Origin: Paenibacillus harenae
Lineage (GTDB): Bacteria > Bacillota > Bacilli > Paenibacillales > Paenibacillaceae
DNA: 64,000 bases
Reading direction: 5' to 3'
NCBI RefSeq assembly: GCF_030812415.1
Contig: NZ_JAUSST010000009.1
Coordinates: forward strand, 62,001 to 126,000
Of the stretch, positions 26,639 to 35,266 are shown in pieces (within the stretch, counting starts at the first letter, position 1; each line of letters starts with the position of its first letter). A model generated the notes under the pieces. It ran no database searches. It was not told where the DNA came from and saw only the letters and a program-made list of their open reading frames with translations. The position numbers were made by a program, and so were the translations under genes.

Positions 26639-28468
26639 ATGGCCATAAAGCAGCTGAAGTTTTTTCAAATGAATAATCTGCCGATCCGCTACAAGCTGAT
26701 CATTATGTTCTTGCTCATCAGCATTTTGCCATCCATCGGACTCGGGCTGCTGATCGATTATACGGTGGAGCGGATTGTCGGCAGACAGGTGAACGAGAAT
26801 ACGATCCAGCTCATCGGCAAAGTGAATCGGTCTCTCGAGTTCTATGTCAGCAATATGCAAAATATGACGTATCTCATTGCGTTTGATCCCGGCGTCAAGC
26901 AATTTCTGCAGCGCAGCAGCGGAGGGGAAGCAGGCGCTGACGACGAATACACGATGCGTAAATTTCTGCAAGGGTTCACGACGCTTTATTCCGAGATTGC
27001 AGGCATTATGGTCGTGAACGGGAAGGGTGAATATATAAGCAATGAATTGTATGCGCGAAGCGATAGGACGCTGACGGAGGAGAGCTGGTACAAGGCTGCC
27101 GTGAATAGTAAAGGGATATTCAAAATTGTCGGAAAGCCGAGCGGCCGCAACATCACGAGTCATGCGAACTACACCGAAGATGAGGTGATTTCCGTCGCGC
27201 GGGCAATTCTGAATCCCGAAACGCAGCAAGTGGAGGGCGTTGTCCTTATCGATCTGAAGCTGCGTGTAATCGCGGAGGCCGTGAAGGACGTTCGGCTTGG
27301 GAAGACGGGTTATCTGCTCGTGATTGATAATGATGGCAGCCATATCTATTCCCCGGCGAAGCCGATTATACGCGACATCCCTAAGGAATGGACGTTGGAG
27401 GGGGGCGCAGGCTCGTTCGCGAAGACGGTTCAAGGAGAAGAGCTGCAGTTCATCTACCGGAAGTCCACCTTCACGGACTGGACGACGGTAGGCGTCTTCT
27501 CCACGAAGGAATCGGCGTTAGAGGTACAAGAGATCCGCTTCTATGTCATTAGCTTTGTTTTCTTCTTATCGTTGCTGAGCATTGCGGCTGCCATCTATCT
27601 GGCGTATTCGATGTCAAGACCGATCAACCAATTAATGTCGTTCATGCAAAAAGCCGAATCCGGCGATATGACGATCCGTTACTGGGGCGAGCGGGAGGAC
27701 GAGGTCGGCCAGCTAGGCCGCAGCTTCAATACGATGCTCGCGCAGGTGAACCGGCTGCTGTTGCTTACGGAGCTGCAAGGGAAACAGAAACGGGAGGCGG
27801 AGCTGCGAAGCCTTCAGGCTCATATTAAGCCTCACTTCCTGTACAATACGCTTGATACGATTCATTGGATGGCCCGCAATAAAGGGGCGGAAGACGTGGC
27901 TGAAGTCGTTCAATCGCTGTCGCGGCTTTTCCGTATCGGGCTCAGCAAAGGGAACGATATTATTCCGCTGTCGGATGAAATCGAGCATATTCAAAGTTAT
28001 TTAACGATACAGAAGACGAGATACAAGGATAAGCTAAACTATACGCTTGACGTGGAGGATGACGTTCGGCATCTGTACGTGCTCAAGCTGCTGCTGCAGC
28101 CGATTGTGGAAAACGCGATCTATCACGGCATTAAGGAGCGCCGGGGACCCGGTCATATCGCGATTACGGCGAAGGCCGAGGACGGCTCCCTGCTGCTGCG
28201 AATCAGCGACGACGGCAAAGGAATGACACCGGAGAAGTTAACCGGCCTTCGCCAAGCAATAGCTGGATCTGTCGTCACGCAAACCGATGGTATGGACTCG
28301 GCGGACAACAGGAAGGAATGGCAAGGTCAAGGCTACGGCATTCAAAATGTGCAGGCAAGAATTCAACTTACTTTCGGCGAACGATACGGCATGGCCATCG
28401 ACAGCGAAGAAGGCGTCGGAACGACGGTGACGATCGTACATCCGATATTGAAGGATATTACGGGTTAG
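26639..28468 (+). CDS. Sensor histidine kinase, YesM type
   Basis: 609 residues: TM1 (about 20-42), an extracellular dCache-like sensor (43-290), TM2 (about 295-320), HAMP (321-375), then the His_kinase domain with phospho-acceptor His in HIKPHFLYNTLDTIHW (near 394-400). The HATPase domain carries VENAIYHGIKER (near 490) and DDGKGM. This is the YesM family, which pairs with AraC-type YesN regulators. The coding sequence starts at an ATG right after GAGGGG and is followed 14 bases later by the regulator gene. It probably senses a sugar via the upstream membrane-anchored binding protein. Confidence 0.92.
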   Translation: MAIKQLKFFQMNNLPIRYKLIIMFLLISILPSIGLGLLIDYTVERIVGRQVNENTIQLIGKVNRSLEFYVSNMQNMTYLIAFDPGVKQFLQRSSGGEAGADDEYTMRKFLQGFTTLYSEIAGIMVVNGKGEYISNELYARSDRTLTEESWYKAAVNSKGIFKIVGKPSGRNITSHANYTEDEVISVARAILNPETQQVEGVVLIDLKLRVIAEAVKDVRLGKTGYLLVIDNDGSHIYSPAKPIIRDIPKEWTLEGGAGSFAKTVQGEELQFIYRKSTFTDWTTVGVFSTKESALEVQEIRFYVISFVFFLSLLSIAAAIYLAYSMSRPINQLMSFMQKAESGDMTIRYWGEREDEVGQLGRSFNTMLAQVNRLLLLTELQGKQKREAELRSLQAHIKPHFLYNTLDTIHWMARNKGAEDVAEVVQSLSRLFRIGLSKGNDIIPLSDEIEHIQSYLTIQKTRYKDKLNYTLDVEDDVRHLYVLKLLLQPIVENAIYHGIKERRGPGHIAITAKAEDGSLLLRISDDGKGMTPEKLTGLRQAIAGSVVTQTDGMDSADNRKEWQGQGYGIQNVQARIQLTFGERYGMAIDSEEGVGTTVTIVHPILKDITG

Positions 28469-28481
28469 GCAGGGGACGGAA

Positions 28482-29702
28482 ATGGATCATTTATTGCGAG
28501 TATTAATTGCTGACGACGAACCTATTATCCGTGAGGGGGTTCGCGATTCCGTCGATTGGGAGTCGCTCGGCATGCGCGTATGCGCCGAAGCGGAGGACGG
28601 GGAGGAGGCTCTGGAGCTTGCGCTGGCTCTCCGGATACAGGTTGCGTTGGTGGATCTTAACATGCCTATTATGAATGGCATCGAGCTCATGAAGGAGCTG
28701 CGGCAGAAACTCCCGCAATGCCGCATCATTATTATAACCGGCCATGACGAGTTCGCTTATGCGCAGGAAGCGATCAGGCTAAGCGTGGACGATTATATCC
28801 TTAAGCCGGCTAATTCGGAGCAACTGCGTCAAGTGCTTACGCGCATCCGCCATGAGCTGGAAGCGACGCAGAAGCAAGAGGTGCATCTGCAGCAGGCGTC
28901 GAAGCAAATCGCCAAAAACTTTCCGCTTATGCGCGAGCGTTTCTGTCTCGAATGGATCGAAGGGACGATGACCGAAACCGAGCTGCGGGAGCAGCTTGAG
29001 TTTCTCCAATTGCCTGCGGCATCTCCCGACATGCTCTGTGTCATCAGGTGGCCTGAAGTCGTGACGAGCGTTCAGCTCCGCAAGGAAAACGACCGCCAGC
29101 TCTTCATGTTTGCCATCGAAAACATCATCGGGGAGATGCTCGCAAGCTATGAGAAGACGATGTTCCGCGATCATTCCGGCTTAATCGTCGCCATCGTCTG
29201 GGGGACAGTCCCGGAGACGCTTATATCCGATATGCAGCATGCTGTGCAAGCGTATTTGAAAATTTCGATACATGTCCATGCGCAGCCGATCGAGAATGGG
29301 CTCTTATCGATTCCCGCTGTTTATCGCCAGAGCAAATCGAGTATTTTCAAGGAAGCGCAGATGTCCCCTCTCGTTCGCAAGGCGAAGGATTATATCCGAG
29401 AGACGTATACGGAAGCGGATATGAGTCTCGAGGCTTTCGCGCAGCTTATGCAGGTGTCTCCGGTTTATTTAAGCCGTATCATCAAGCAGGAGCTTGGCTC
29501 CTCCTTCGTGAGCCTCGTGACGCAGACGCGCATCGCGAAGGCGATTCAATTGCTGAATGCAACGGATATGCCGATCAACGAAATCGCCGAAAAGGTCGGC
29601 TACGACACGCAGCATTATTTCAGCACCGCGTTCAAGAAAGCGGTTGGCGTTTCCCCGAATCAGTACCGCAAAGGCGCGGCTTTCCACGAAGACGACAACT
29701 AA
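28482..29702 (+). CDS. Response regulator, YesN type (REC plus AraC DNA-binding domain)
   Basis: 406 residues. An N-terminal receiver has ADDEPIIREG, phospho-acceptor Asp58 in ALVDLNMPIMNG and Lys in YILKPAN. A middle helical linker follows, then a C-terminal AraC-type double helix-turn-helix (SLEAFAQLMQVSPVYLSRI, then INEIAEKVGYDTQHYFSTAF and GVSPNQYRK). Partner of the preceding kinase; it most likely activates the ChvE-GguAB transporter operon downstream. A terminator follows directly. Confidence 0.93.
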   Translation: MDHLLRVLIADDEPIIREGVRDSVDWESLGMRVCAEAEDGEEALELALALRIQVALVDLNMPIMNGIELMKELRQKLPQCRIIIITGHDEFAYAQEAIRLSVDDYILKPANSEQLRQVLTRIRHELEATQKQEVHLQQASKQIAKNFPLMRERFCLEWIEGTMTETELREQLEFLQLPAASPDMLCVIRWPEVVTSVQLRKENDRQLFMFAIENIIGEMLASYEKTMFRDHSGLIVAIVWGTVPETLISDMQHAVQAYLKISIHVHAQPIENGLLSIPAVYRQSKSSIFKEAQMSPLVRKAKDYIRETYTEADMSLEAFAQLMQVSPVYLSRIIKQELGSSFVSLVTQTRIAKAIQLLNATDMPINEIAEKVGYDTQHYFSTAFKKAVGVSPNQYRKGAAFHEDDN

Positions 29703-29706
29703 TCAT

Positions 29707-29763
29707 AAAGAAGCTATCCCTAACGAAGACTGTACGAGTCGTCGAAGAGATAGCTTCTTTTTT
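29707..29763. terminator. Terminator between the response regulator and the convergent small membrane gene
   Basis: Stem AAGAAGCTATC.../...GATAGCTTCTT followed by TTTT; symmetrical enough to act on both strands. Confidence 0.8.
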
Positions 29764-29766
29764 CTG

Positions 29767-30018
29767 CTAAACGCCCCACAACACATACCCGAACGTCATG
29801 TACAGAAACAGGAACAATAACAAGCCCCCATTGCCGATGACGACCGTCCAAGCGATCGTTTTGCCGTGGCGCCCGCGGCCCTCCTTAGGAAAACGAGCTC
29901 CTAGCCCAACTATGCCGACAAAAAAACCTGCCGGTCCTCCGAGCAGGATGGAGGCAAACCAAAGTCCTTGCGTGGGATGCCCTGCCTCGAACGGGAATAC
30001 GAAGCTGTAGAGTCGCAA
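29767..30018 (-). CDS. Small two-helix membrane protein (unrecognised)
   Basis: 83 residues with two hydrophobic segments (GLWFASILLGGPAGFFVGIV and TIAWTVVIGNGGLLLFLFLY). The only available start is a TTG at 30018 without a good ribosome-binding site, so the N-terminus may lie further upstream or the gene may be weakly expressed. It converges on the response-regulator gene and shares its terminator. A paired GTACC direct repeat lies immediately upstream, also found upstream of the YiaA-like gene at 34.7 kb. Not assigned to a family. Confidence 0.45.
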   Translation of the reverse strand: MRLYSFVFPFEAGHPTQGLWFASILLGGPAGFFVGIVGLGARFPKEGRGRHGKTIAWTVVIGNGGLLLFLFLYMTFGYVLWGV

Positions 30019-30026
30019 ACGGAAGG

Positions 30027-30049
30027 AAGTACCAACATTCTGTAGTACC
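30027..30049 (-). repeat. Direct repeat of AGTACC with 16-base period, copy 1
   Basis: AAGTACC (30027-30033) and TAGTACC (30043-30049), as written on the plus strand, 16 bases apart. 20 of 23 positions are identical to the element at 34754-34776. Both lie upstream of minus-strand membrane-protein genes, so this is probably a shared regulator site. Confidence 0.55.
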
Positions 30050-30177
30050 TGCCAATCAACGCGGCTGGTTTATTTTTTATAAAAAAGGTTAGATTATTGC
30101 AAAGACGATGGACTGGCCTGCGCTGTATATTGATTGTGCACCAGCAATCTTAGTAGAGATGAGAGGGGATTGTCACA

Positions 30178-31260
30178 ATGAAAAAAGGATTAACTCTAAT
30201 GGTCGTAGCAGCGCTCGTATTCGTACTTGCGGCATGCGGAGGCACAAATAACGAAAGCGGCGGAAGCGGCGAGAGCGGATATGTCGGCATCTCGATGCCT
30301 ACGAAGTCGTCCGAGCGTTGGGTCGGCGACGGAGCGAATATGGTGAAGGAATTCCAAGCGCTTGGTTACAAGACAGACCTGCAATACGCAGAAGACGTAA
30401 TCGAGAACCAAGTATCCCAGATCGAGAACATGATTACGAAGGGCGTAGACATTCTTGTTATCGCAGCTGTAGACGGCGAATCGCTGTCTGACGTTCTTGC
30501 AAAAGCAGACAAGGAAGGCATTAAAGTTATCGCTTATGACCGTTTGATTAAGAAGACTGAACATGTAGCCTACTACGCGACATTCGATAACTTCAAGGTT
30601 GGCGTACAGCAAGGTTCGTATATCGAGCAGGCGCTTGGCCTGAAAGACGGCAAAGGCCCGTTCAACATCGAGCTGTTCGCAGGATCGCCGGATGACAACA
30701 ACGCTTACTTCTTCTTCGATGGCGCAATGTCCATCTTGAAGCCTTACATCGACAGCGGCAAGCTTGTTGTTCGCAGCAAACAGACTACGATGGACCAAGT
30801 GGCAACGCTTAGATGGGATGGCTCCCTTGCTCAATCCCGTATGGATAACCTGCTTAGCGCGAACTACTCTTCTGAGCGTGTAGACGCTATATTGTCACCG
30901 TACGACGGCATCAGCATCGGCATTCTGTCCTCTTTGAAAGGCGTAGGTTACGGTTCGGATAGCAACCCGCTTCCTGTCGTAACTGGCCAAGATGCCGAGC
31001 TTGCTTCGGTCAAATCGATTATTGCAGGCGAGCAGACGCAGACGGTATTCAAGGATACTCGCGAGCTGGCGAAGATCGCCGTATCGATGGTGGACAACGT
31101 GCTCAAAGCTACGGAAGTGAAAGTCAACGACACCGAAACCTACGACAATGGCGTGAAGGTCGTACCTTCTTACTTGCTCGAACCGGTATCGGTTGACAAA
31201 ACAAATTACAAAGAAGCAGTTGTCGACACAGGCTACTACACCGAAGATCAGCTTAAGTAA
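30178..31260 (+). CDS. ChvE-like multiple-sugar-binding lipoprotein
   Basis: 360 residues. Lipoprotein signal with lipobox LAAC (Cys20), a Gly/Ser-rich spacer, then a type I periplasmic-binding fold with ChvE-family features (GISMPTKSSERWVGDG, LVIAAVDGESL, VIAYDRLI, SPYDGISIGILS, VTGQDAE). It captures a monosaccharide outside the membrane for the GguA/GguB transporter. It is followed by a stem-loop and the ATPase gene. The substrate is likely a pentose or galactose-type sugar, but the exact sugar cannot be read from sequence. Confidence 0.93.
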   Translation: MKKGLTLMVVAALVFVLAACGGTNNESGGSGESGYVGISMPTKSSERWVGDGANMVKEFQALGYKTDLQYAEDVIENQVSQIENMITKGVDILVIAAVDGESLSDVLAKADKEGIKVIAYDRLIKKTEHVAYYATFDNFKVGVQQGSYIEQALGLKDGKGPFNIELFAGSPDDNNAYFFFDGAMSILKPYIDSGKLVVRSKQTTMDQVATLRWDGSLAQSRMDNLLSANYSSERVDAILSPYDGISIGILSSLKGVGYGSDSNPLPVVTGQDAELASVKSIIAGEQTQTVFKDTRELAKIAVSMVDNVLKATEVKVNDTETYDNGVKVVPSYLLEPVSVDKTNYKEAVVDTGYYTEDQLK

Positions 31261-31285
31261 GAAAACCTTGTGGCGAAGCTCTCCT

Positions 31286-31326
31286 GATTTAGTGACGGCC
31301 CTTCTGCGGCTGTCACTAAATCATTT
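31286..31326 (+). terminator. Intra-operon hairpin between binding-protein and ATPase genes
   Basis: GATTTAGTGAC/GTCACTAAATC with additional GCC/GGC pairing, then ATTTT. A partial terminator or mRNA-stabilising stem here would give more binding protein than ATPase, as is common in sugar ABC operons. Confidence 0.7.
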
Positions 31327-31354
31327 TCAATAACAGTAAGGGCGTGATCCTAAA

Positions 31355-32884
31355 ATGGCGACTAACAACATTCTCGAAATGAGAGGCATAACGAAAACGT
31401 TCCCAGGCGTCAAAGCGCTCGAAAACGTGAATTTGCAGGTGAAGGAAGGCGAAATTCACGCGCTCATGGGCGAGAACGGCGCGGGCAAGTCGACGCTCAT
31501 GAAGGTGCTAAGCGGTGTATATCCGCATGGCTCGTACACGGGAGATATTTTGTACAAAGGCAACGTCTGCGAGTTCAAGGATATTACACAGAGCGAGCGT
31601 CTCGGCATCGTCATTATCCATCAGGAGCTGGCTCTTATCCCGCAGCTATCGATAGCGGAGAACATTTTCCTCGGTAACGAGCAGGCGAAGCGTGGCGTCA
31701 TTAATTGGAATGATACGATCGGCAAGACGAAGGAGCTTCTAAAGACCGTCGGTCTGAACGAATCGCCGAATACGCTCATCTCCTCCATCGGCGTGGGCAA
31801 GCAGCAGCTAGTGGAAATCGCGAAAGCGTTGTCGAAGGAAGTGAAGCTGCTTATACTGGACGAGCCGACGGCCGCGCTTAACGAAGAGGATAGCGAAAAT
31901 TTGCTTAATCTGCTGCTCACCTTTAAGAAACAAGGAATTTCGTCTATTATGATCTCCCATAAGCTGAACGAAATAACGAAGGTAGCCGATTCGATTACGA
32001 TTCTTCGCGACGGCAAGACGATCGAGACGCTCGATATGGTGAAGGACAACATCAACGAGGACCGGATTATTAAAGGAATGGTCGGTCGCGATTTGACGCA
32101 GCGCTACCCGGTTCGCGAGCCGAAAATCGGTGATACGATTCTGGAAGTGAAGGATTGGAACGTGTATCACGAGACGCAAGACCGCAAGGTGATTGACGAT
32201 GTGAGCATGTACATTCGCAAGGGCGAGATTGTCGGCATTGCCGGACTTATGGGGGCAGGCCGGACGGAGCTGGCGATGAGCCTCTTCGGGAAATCATACG
32301 GCAAACGCATTAGCGGCGAGACGCTGCTGAACGGCAAGCCCGTACAGATGAATACGATTAATCAAGCGATTGACCAAGGCCTGGCCTATGTTACGGAAGA
32401 CCGCAAGCATTACGGCTTGATTCTAATGGACGATATTAAGCGCAACATTACGTTAACCGGTTTGAACAAAATATCGCGAAACACGGTCGTTAACGCAAAT
32501 CAGGAAATCATCGAGGCGGAGCGATTCCGTACGAAGTTAAATATAAAGACGCCAAGCATCCTGCAGAAGACGGGCAACTTAAGCGGCGGCAACCAGCAGA
32601 AGGTCGTGCTGAGCAAGTGGATCTTCTCGGAGCCGGAGGTGCTCATTCTCGATGAACCGACGCGCGGCATTGACGTTGGCGCCAAATACGAAATTTATAC
32701 GATCATTAATCAGCTTGCGATGGAAGGTAAAGGCGTGCTGATTATTTCATCGGAGCTTCCGGAGCTGCTCGGCATGTGCGATCGCATGTATGTCATGAGC
32801 GAAGGAAGATTTACGGGCGAAGTGACCCGTGAGGAAGCTTCGCAGGAGAAGCTGATGAAATATATGACGAAGAGCAGGGGGTAA
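31355..32884 (+). CDS. gguA: Sugar ABC transporter ATPase, GguA/MmsA type
   Basis: 509 residues with two fused ABC domains. The first has Walker A GENGAGKSTLM, signature-region SIGVGKQQLVEIAKAL and Walker B LLILDEPTAAL. The second has a degenerate Walker A GLMGAGRTELAMS, signature LSGGNQQKVVLSKW and Walker B VLILDEPTRGID. This asymmetry is characteristic of the ribose/xylose/galactose (RbsA/XylG/MglA/GguA) class. Located between ChvE-like and GguB-like genes, with six bases to the permease gene, it powers monosaccharide import. Confidence 0.95.
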   Translation: MATNNILEMRGITKTFPGVKALENVNLQVKEGEIHALMGENGAGKSTLMKVLSGVYPHGSYTGDILYKGNVCEFKDITQSERLGIVIIHQELALIPQLSIAENIFLGNEQAKRGVINWNDTIGKTKELLKTVGLNESPNTLISSIGVGKQQLVEIAKALSKEVKLLILDEPTAALNEEDSENLLNLLLTFKKQGISSIMISHKLNEITKVADSITILRDGKTIETLDMVKDNINEDRIIKGMVGRDLTQRYPVREPKIGDTILEVKDWNVYHETQDRKVIDDVSMYIRKGEIVGIAGLMGAGRTELAMSLFGKSYGKRISGETLLNGKPVQMNTINQAIDQGLAYVTEDRKHYGLILMDDIKRNITLTGLNKISRNTVVNANQEIIEAERFRTKLNIKTPSILQKTGNLSGGNQQKVVLSKWIFSEPEVLILDEPTRGIDVGAKYEIYTIINQLAMEGKGVLIISSELPELLGMCDRMYVMSEGRFTGEVTREEASQEKLMKYMTKSRG

Positions 32885-32890
32885 CGTAAG

Positions 32891-34054
32891 ATGGAATCAT
32901 TAAGCAAGTTATTCAAAAGCAATATCCGCCAATACGGCATGATCGTTGCCTTAGTACTTATTATGGTGCTGTTCCAAATTTTGACCGATGGCATCTTGCT
33001 AAAGTCGCTCAACATTACGAATCTGATTCTGCAAAATAGTTATATTCTCGTGCTTGCAATCGGCATGCTGCTTGTTATCATTACCGGGCATATCGATCTC
33101 TCGGTTGGTTCGATCGCCGCTTTCGTAGGCGCTATATCAGCCATATTAATGGTCGATATGCATATGCCTTATCCGTTAGCGATTATCATATCGCTCGTTA
33201 TTGGGGGACTCGTCGGCGCATGGCAAGGGTTTTGGGTCGCCTATGTCCGAATACCGTCCTTCATTGTCACGCTTGCGGGTATGTTGATATTCCGCGGACT
33301 TACGATGGTTGTACTAGACGGTCAATCGGTCTCGCCTTTCCCTGCCGGCTTCCAGCGCATCAGCTCCGGCTTCATTCCGGACTGGTTCGGCGGCAGCGAT
33401 GTCCACTTCCTGACGATCGTAGTCGGACTCGCGCTTTCGCTTATTCTCATCTTCACAGAATGGCGCAATCGCTTGACGCAGCAGCGTTACCAGTTCGACG
33501 TTGTGTCCGCTCCGTTGTTCGTGCTTAAGCTTGTTGCCATCGTAGCGATTATCAACGTGTTTACTTACGTGCTGGCTACTTATGAAGGCATTCCGAACAT
33601 CTTGATTATTTTGTTCATACTGGTCATCATCTACACGTTCGTTATGAACAAGACGGTTATGGGACGTCATATTTACGCGCTTGGCGGCAATGAGAAAGCA
33701 GCTAAGCTGTCCGGCGTGAAGACGAAACGAATGACGTTCTGGGTATTCGTCAACATGGGCGTGCTTGCGGCGCTTTCGGGCCTGTTGTTCGCAGCGCGTC
33801 TGAATGCGGCAACGCCGAAGGCCGGCGTTAACTTCGAGCTTGACGCGATTGCGGCCGTATTCATCGGCGGCGCATCGGCGACGGGAGGTATCGGAACGGT
33901 TATCGGCGCTATTATCGGCGGTCTCGTAATGGGCGTCATGAATAACGGGATGTCGCTGATTGGCATGGGCATCGATAGACAACAAGTTATTAAAGGTCTT
34001 GTACTGCTGGCAGCGGTAGCCTTCGATATTTACAACAAAAACAAAGCTTCCTAA
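32891..34054 (+). CDS. gguB: Sugar ABC transporter permease, GguB/MmsB type
   Basis: 387 residues, strongly hydrophobic with about ten membrane segments, with the family-typical TGHIDLSVGSIAAFVGAIS, YVRIPSFIVTLAGMLIFRGL, GRHIYALGGNEKAAKLSGV and FIGGASATGGIGTVIGA stretches. It forms the membrane channel for the ChvE-GguA system. It is the last gene of the operon, followed by a strong bidirectional terminator. Confidence 0.95.
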   Translation: MESLSKLFKSNIRQYGMIVALVLIMVLFQILTDGILLKSLNITNLILQNSYILVLAIGMLLVIITGHIDLSVGSIAAFVGAISAILMVDMHMPYPLAIIISLVIGGLVGAWQGFWVAYVRIPSFIVTLAGMLIFRGLTMVVLDGQSVSPFPAGFQRISSGFIPDWFGGSDVHFLTIVVGLALSLILIFTEWRNRLTQQRYQFDVVSAPLFVLKLVAIVAIINVFTYVLATYEGIPNILIILFILVIIYTFVMNKTVMGRHIYALGGNEKAAKLSGVKTKRMTFWVFVNMGVLAALSGLLFAARLNAATPKAGVNFELDAIAAVFIGGASATGGIGTVIGAIIGGLVMGVMNNGMSLIGMGIDRQQVIKGLVLLAAVAFDIYNKNKAS

Positions 34055-34060
34055 TTAGTA

Positions 34061-34114
34061 AAAACGGCGCTGTTCCCCAAGGTGTGATTCAACCTTGAGA
34101 AACAGCGCCGTTTT
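34061..34114. terminator. Bidirectional terminator between gguB and the YiaA-like gene
   Basis: AAAACGGCGCTGTT/AACAGCGCCGTTTT long stem with a small inner hairpin; A and T tracts flank both sides, so it works for both convergent genes. Confidence 0.9.
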
Positions 34115-34127
34115 GCTTTGCATATGG

Positions 34128-34655
34128 TTAAGCTTGGTAGTCGTCTGCCATGTTCAGATGAGCTTTATCTTCCTCGTTATCCCGGATCGTCTTCTGAAGC
34201 ACGAGGCAGGAGACGATGAGGAACGCGCCGGCGATGGCGTAATAGCCTTTGACATACAACGGTTCTTCCAGATTGAATATGCCGATATACTGAGCGAGAA
34301 TGGCGATGATGAAGCCGGCCCATGCAAGGAACGAGAAGGCGGACGTATTTCTGTTTCTGTAATGTGGGTTTTGCTCTTTCAGGAATTTGTCTTCGTCGTT
34401 GTCGCGGGCAACCTTCTGAAGTAGGAATGACGTGATAATAAGCAGGACGCCCGTCACGGCGTAATAGCCTTGCACGGAAAGGGCTTGCTTAAGCGTGTAA
34501 ATGCCGATGAATTCGAAACCGCAAGCGATGAGGAACGCCCCCCATGCCATGAATGTGTAAGTCGGCGTGTTGCGGCGGCGATAGAAGTTATTAGCCGGCT
34601 TGCGGGTATGATTGGCGTTAACATTTGCATTTGCGTTCGCTTGAAAAGATTCCAT
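34128..34655 (-). CDS. YiaA/YiaB-family inner membrane protein (duplicated domain)
   Basis: 175 residues. An Asn/Ala-rich start (NANANVNAN) is followed by two tandem YiaA-type repeats: FMAWGAFLIACGFEFIGIYT...VARDNDEDK and FLAWAGFIIAILAQYIGIFN...IRDNEEDK, each with two hydrophobic helices. Function of the family is unknown (stress-associated in enterics). The start ATG sits behind GGGAGGC. A paired AGTACC repeat lies about 100 bases upstream. Confidence 0.82.
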   Translation of the reverse strand: MESFQANANANVNANHTRKPANNFYRRRNTPTYTFMAWGAFLIACGFEFIGIYTLKQALSVQGYYAVTGVLLIITSFLLQKVARDNDEDKFLKEQNPHYRNRNTSAFSFLAWAGFIIAILAQYIGIFNLEEPLYVKGYYAIAGAFLIVSCLVLQKTIRDNEEDKAHLNMADDYQA

Positions 34656-34753
34656 TAGATGAGCCTCCCGAATGAATAATTGTTTTTTTGGAATATTGAT
34701 GTTCGTTGTTCGTTGTCGATAACGTAATTATCACAGCTTCTTCCAATGCTAGG

Positions 34754-34776
34754 TAGTACCAACTTCCTGTAGTACC
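34754..34776 (-). repeat. Direct repeat of TAGTACC with 16-base period, copy 2
   Basis: TAGTACC at 34754-34760 and 34770-34776 (plus-strand orientation), with AACTTCCTG between. Nearly identical to the element at 30027-30049. Confidence 0.55.
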
Positions 34777-34871
34777 GCTTCGCTTCGCGGAAGGACTTTT
34801 GCTTCTTTTTTGCAATAGCTAAGAAATGATTTCGATTTTGTGGTACGATTTGGAGAAAAGGAGGGAATGAG

Positions 34872-35246
34872 ATGAAGGGACAAGGCATGCTGATCTCGGC
34901 GTTCGTATTTGCCCTTGTTATTGCGATATTCGCCGTCATCAACGTCGACTCCGTTCAAGTGAACTTCCTGTTCGCCAAAACGACGACACCGCTTATTCTC
35001 GTGATTCTGGTGTCGACCCTCTTGGGCGGTCTGACGGTCGGTTTATTCGGCTTGCTTCGTCAATACCGGCTTCAACGGACGATAAGGTCTTTGGAAAAGG
35101 AATTGCATGAGCTGATGGGCGGGCACGAGCAGAGCGGCGGGGGCTACAGAAAGGCGAAGAGCGTCGAAGCAGCCGCTGCTGCAAAGGGGGAGCTTTCATC
35201 GGACGCTGCCGGCGCAGAGCCGGAGCGGGAGCCGATGAATGATTAA
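34872..35246 (+). CDS. LapA-domain membrane protein (DUF1049)
   Basis: 124 residues: two transmembrane helices (about 5-25 and 38-62) joined by the short loop VDSVQVNFLFAKT, which is the LapA-family signature, then a coiled-coil basic segment (QYRLQRTIRSLEKELHELM) and an Ala/Glu-rich tail. In Gram-negatives LapA takes part in envelope assembly; the role in Gram-positives is unknown. AGGAGGGAATGAG precedes the start. The next gene follows 20 bases later. Confidence 0.85.
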   Translation: MKGQGMLISAFVFALVIAIFAVINVDSVQVNFLFAKTTTPLILVILVSTLLGGLTVGLFGLLRQYRLQRTIRSLEKELHELMGGHEQSGGGYRKAKSVEAAAAAKGELSSDAAGAEPEREPMND

Positions 35247-35266
35247 CGCGAAAGGCGAGGCGCGAC

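Noticed and set aside
26477..27433. 318-codon minus-strand open frame
   Set aside because: Antisense shadow of the binding-protein end and the YesM kinase; no recognisable domains.
34095..34424. 109-codon plus-strand frame opposite the YiaA-like gene
   Set aside because: Antisense shadow; the minus-strand gene has a duplicated, recognisable domain and a ribosome-binding site.
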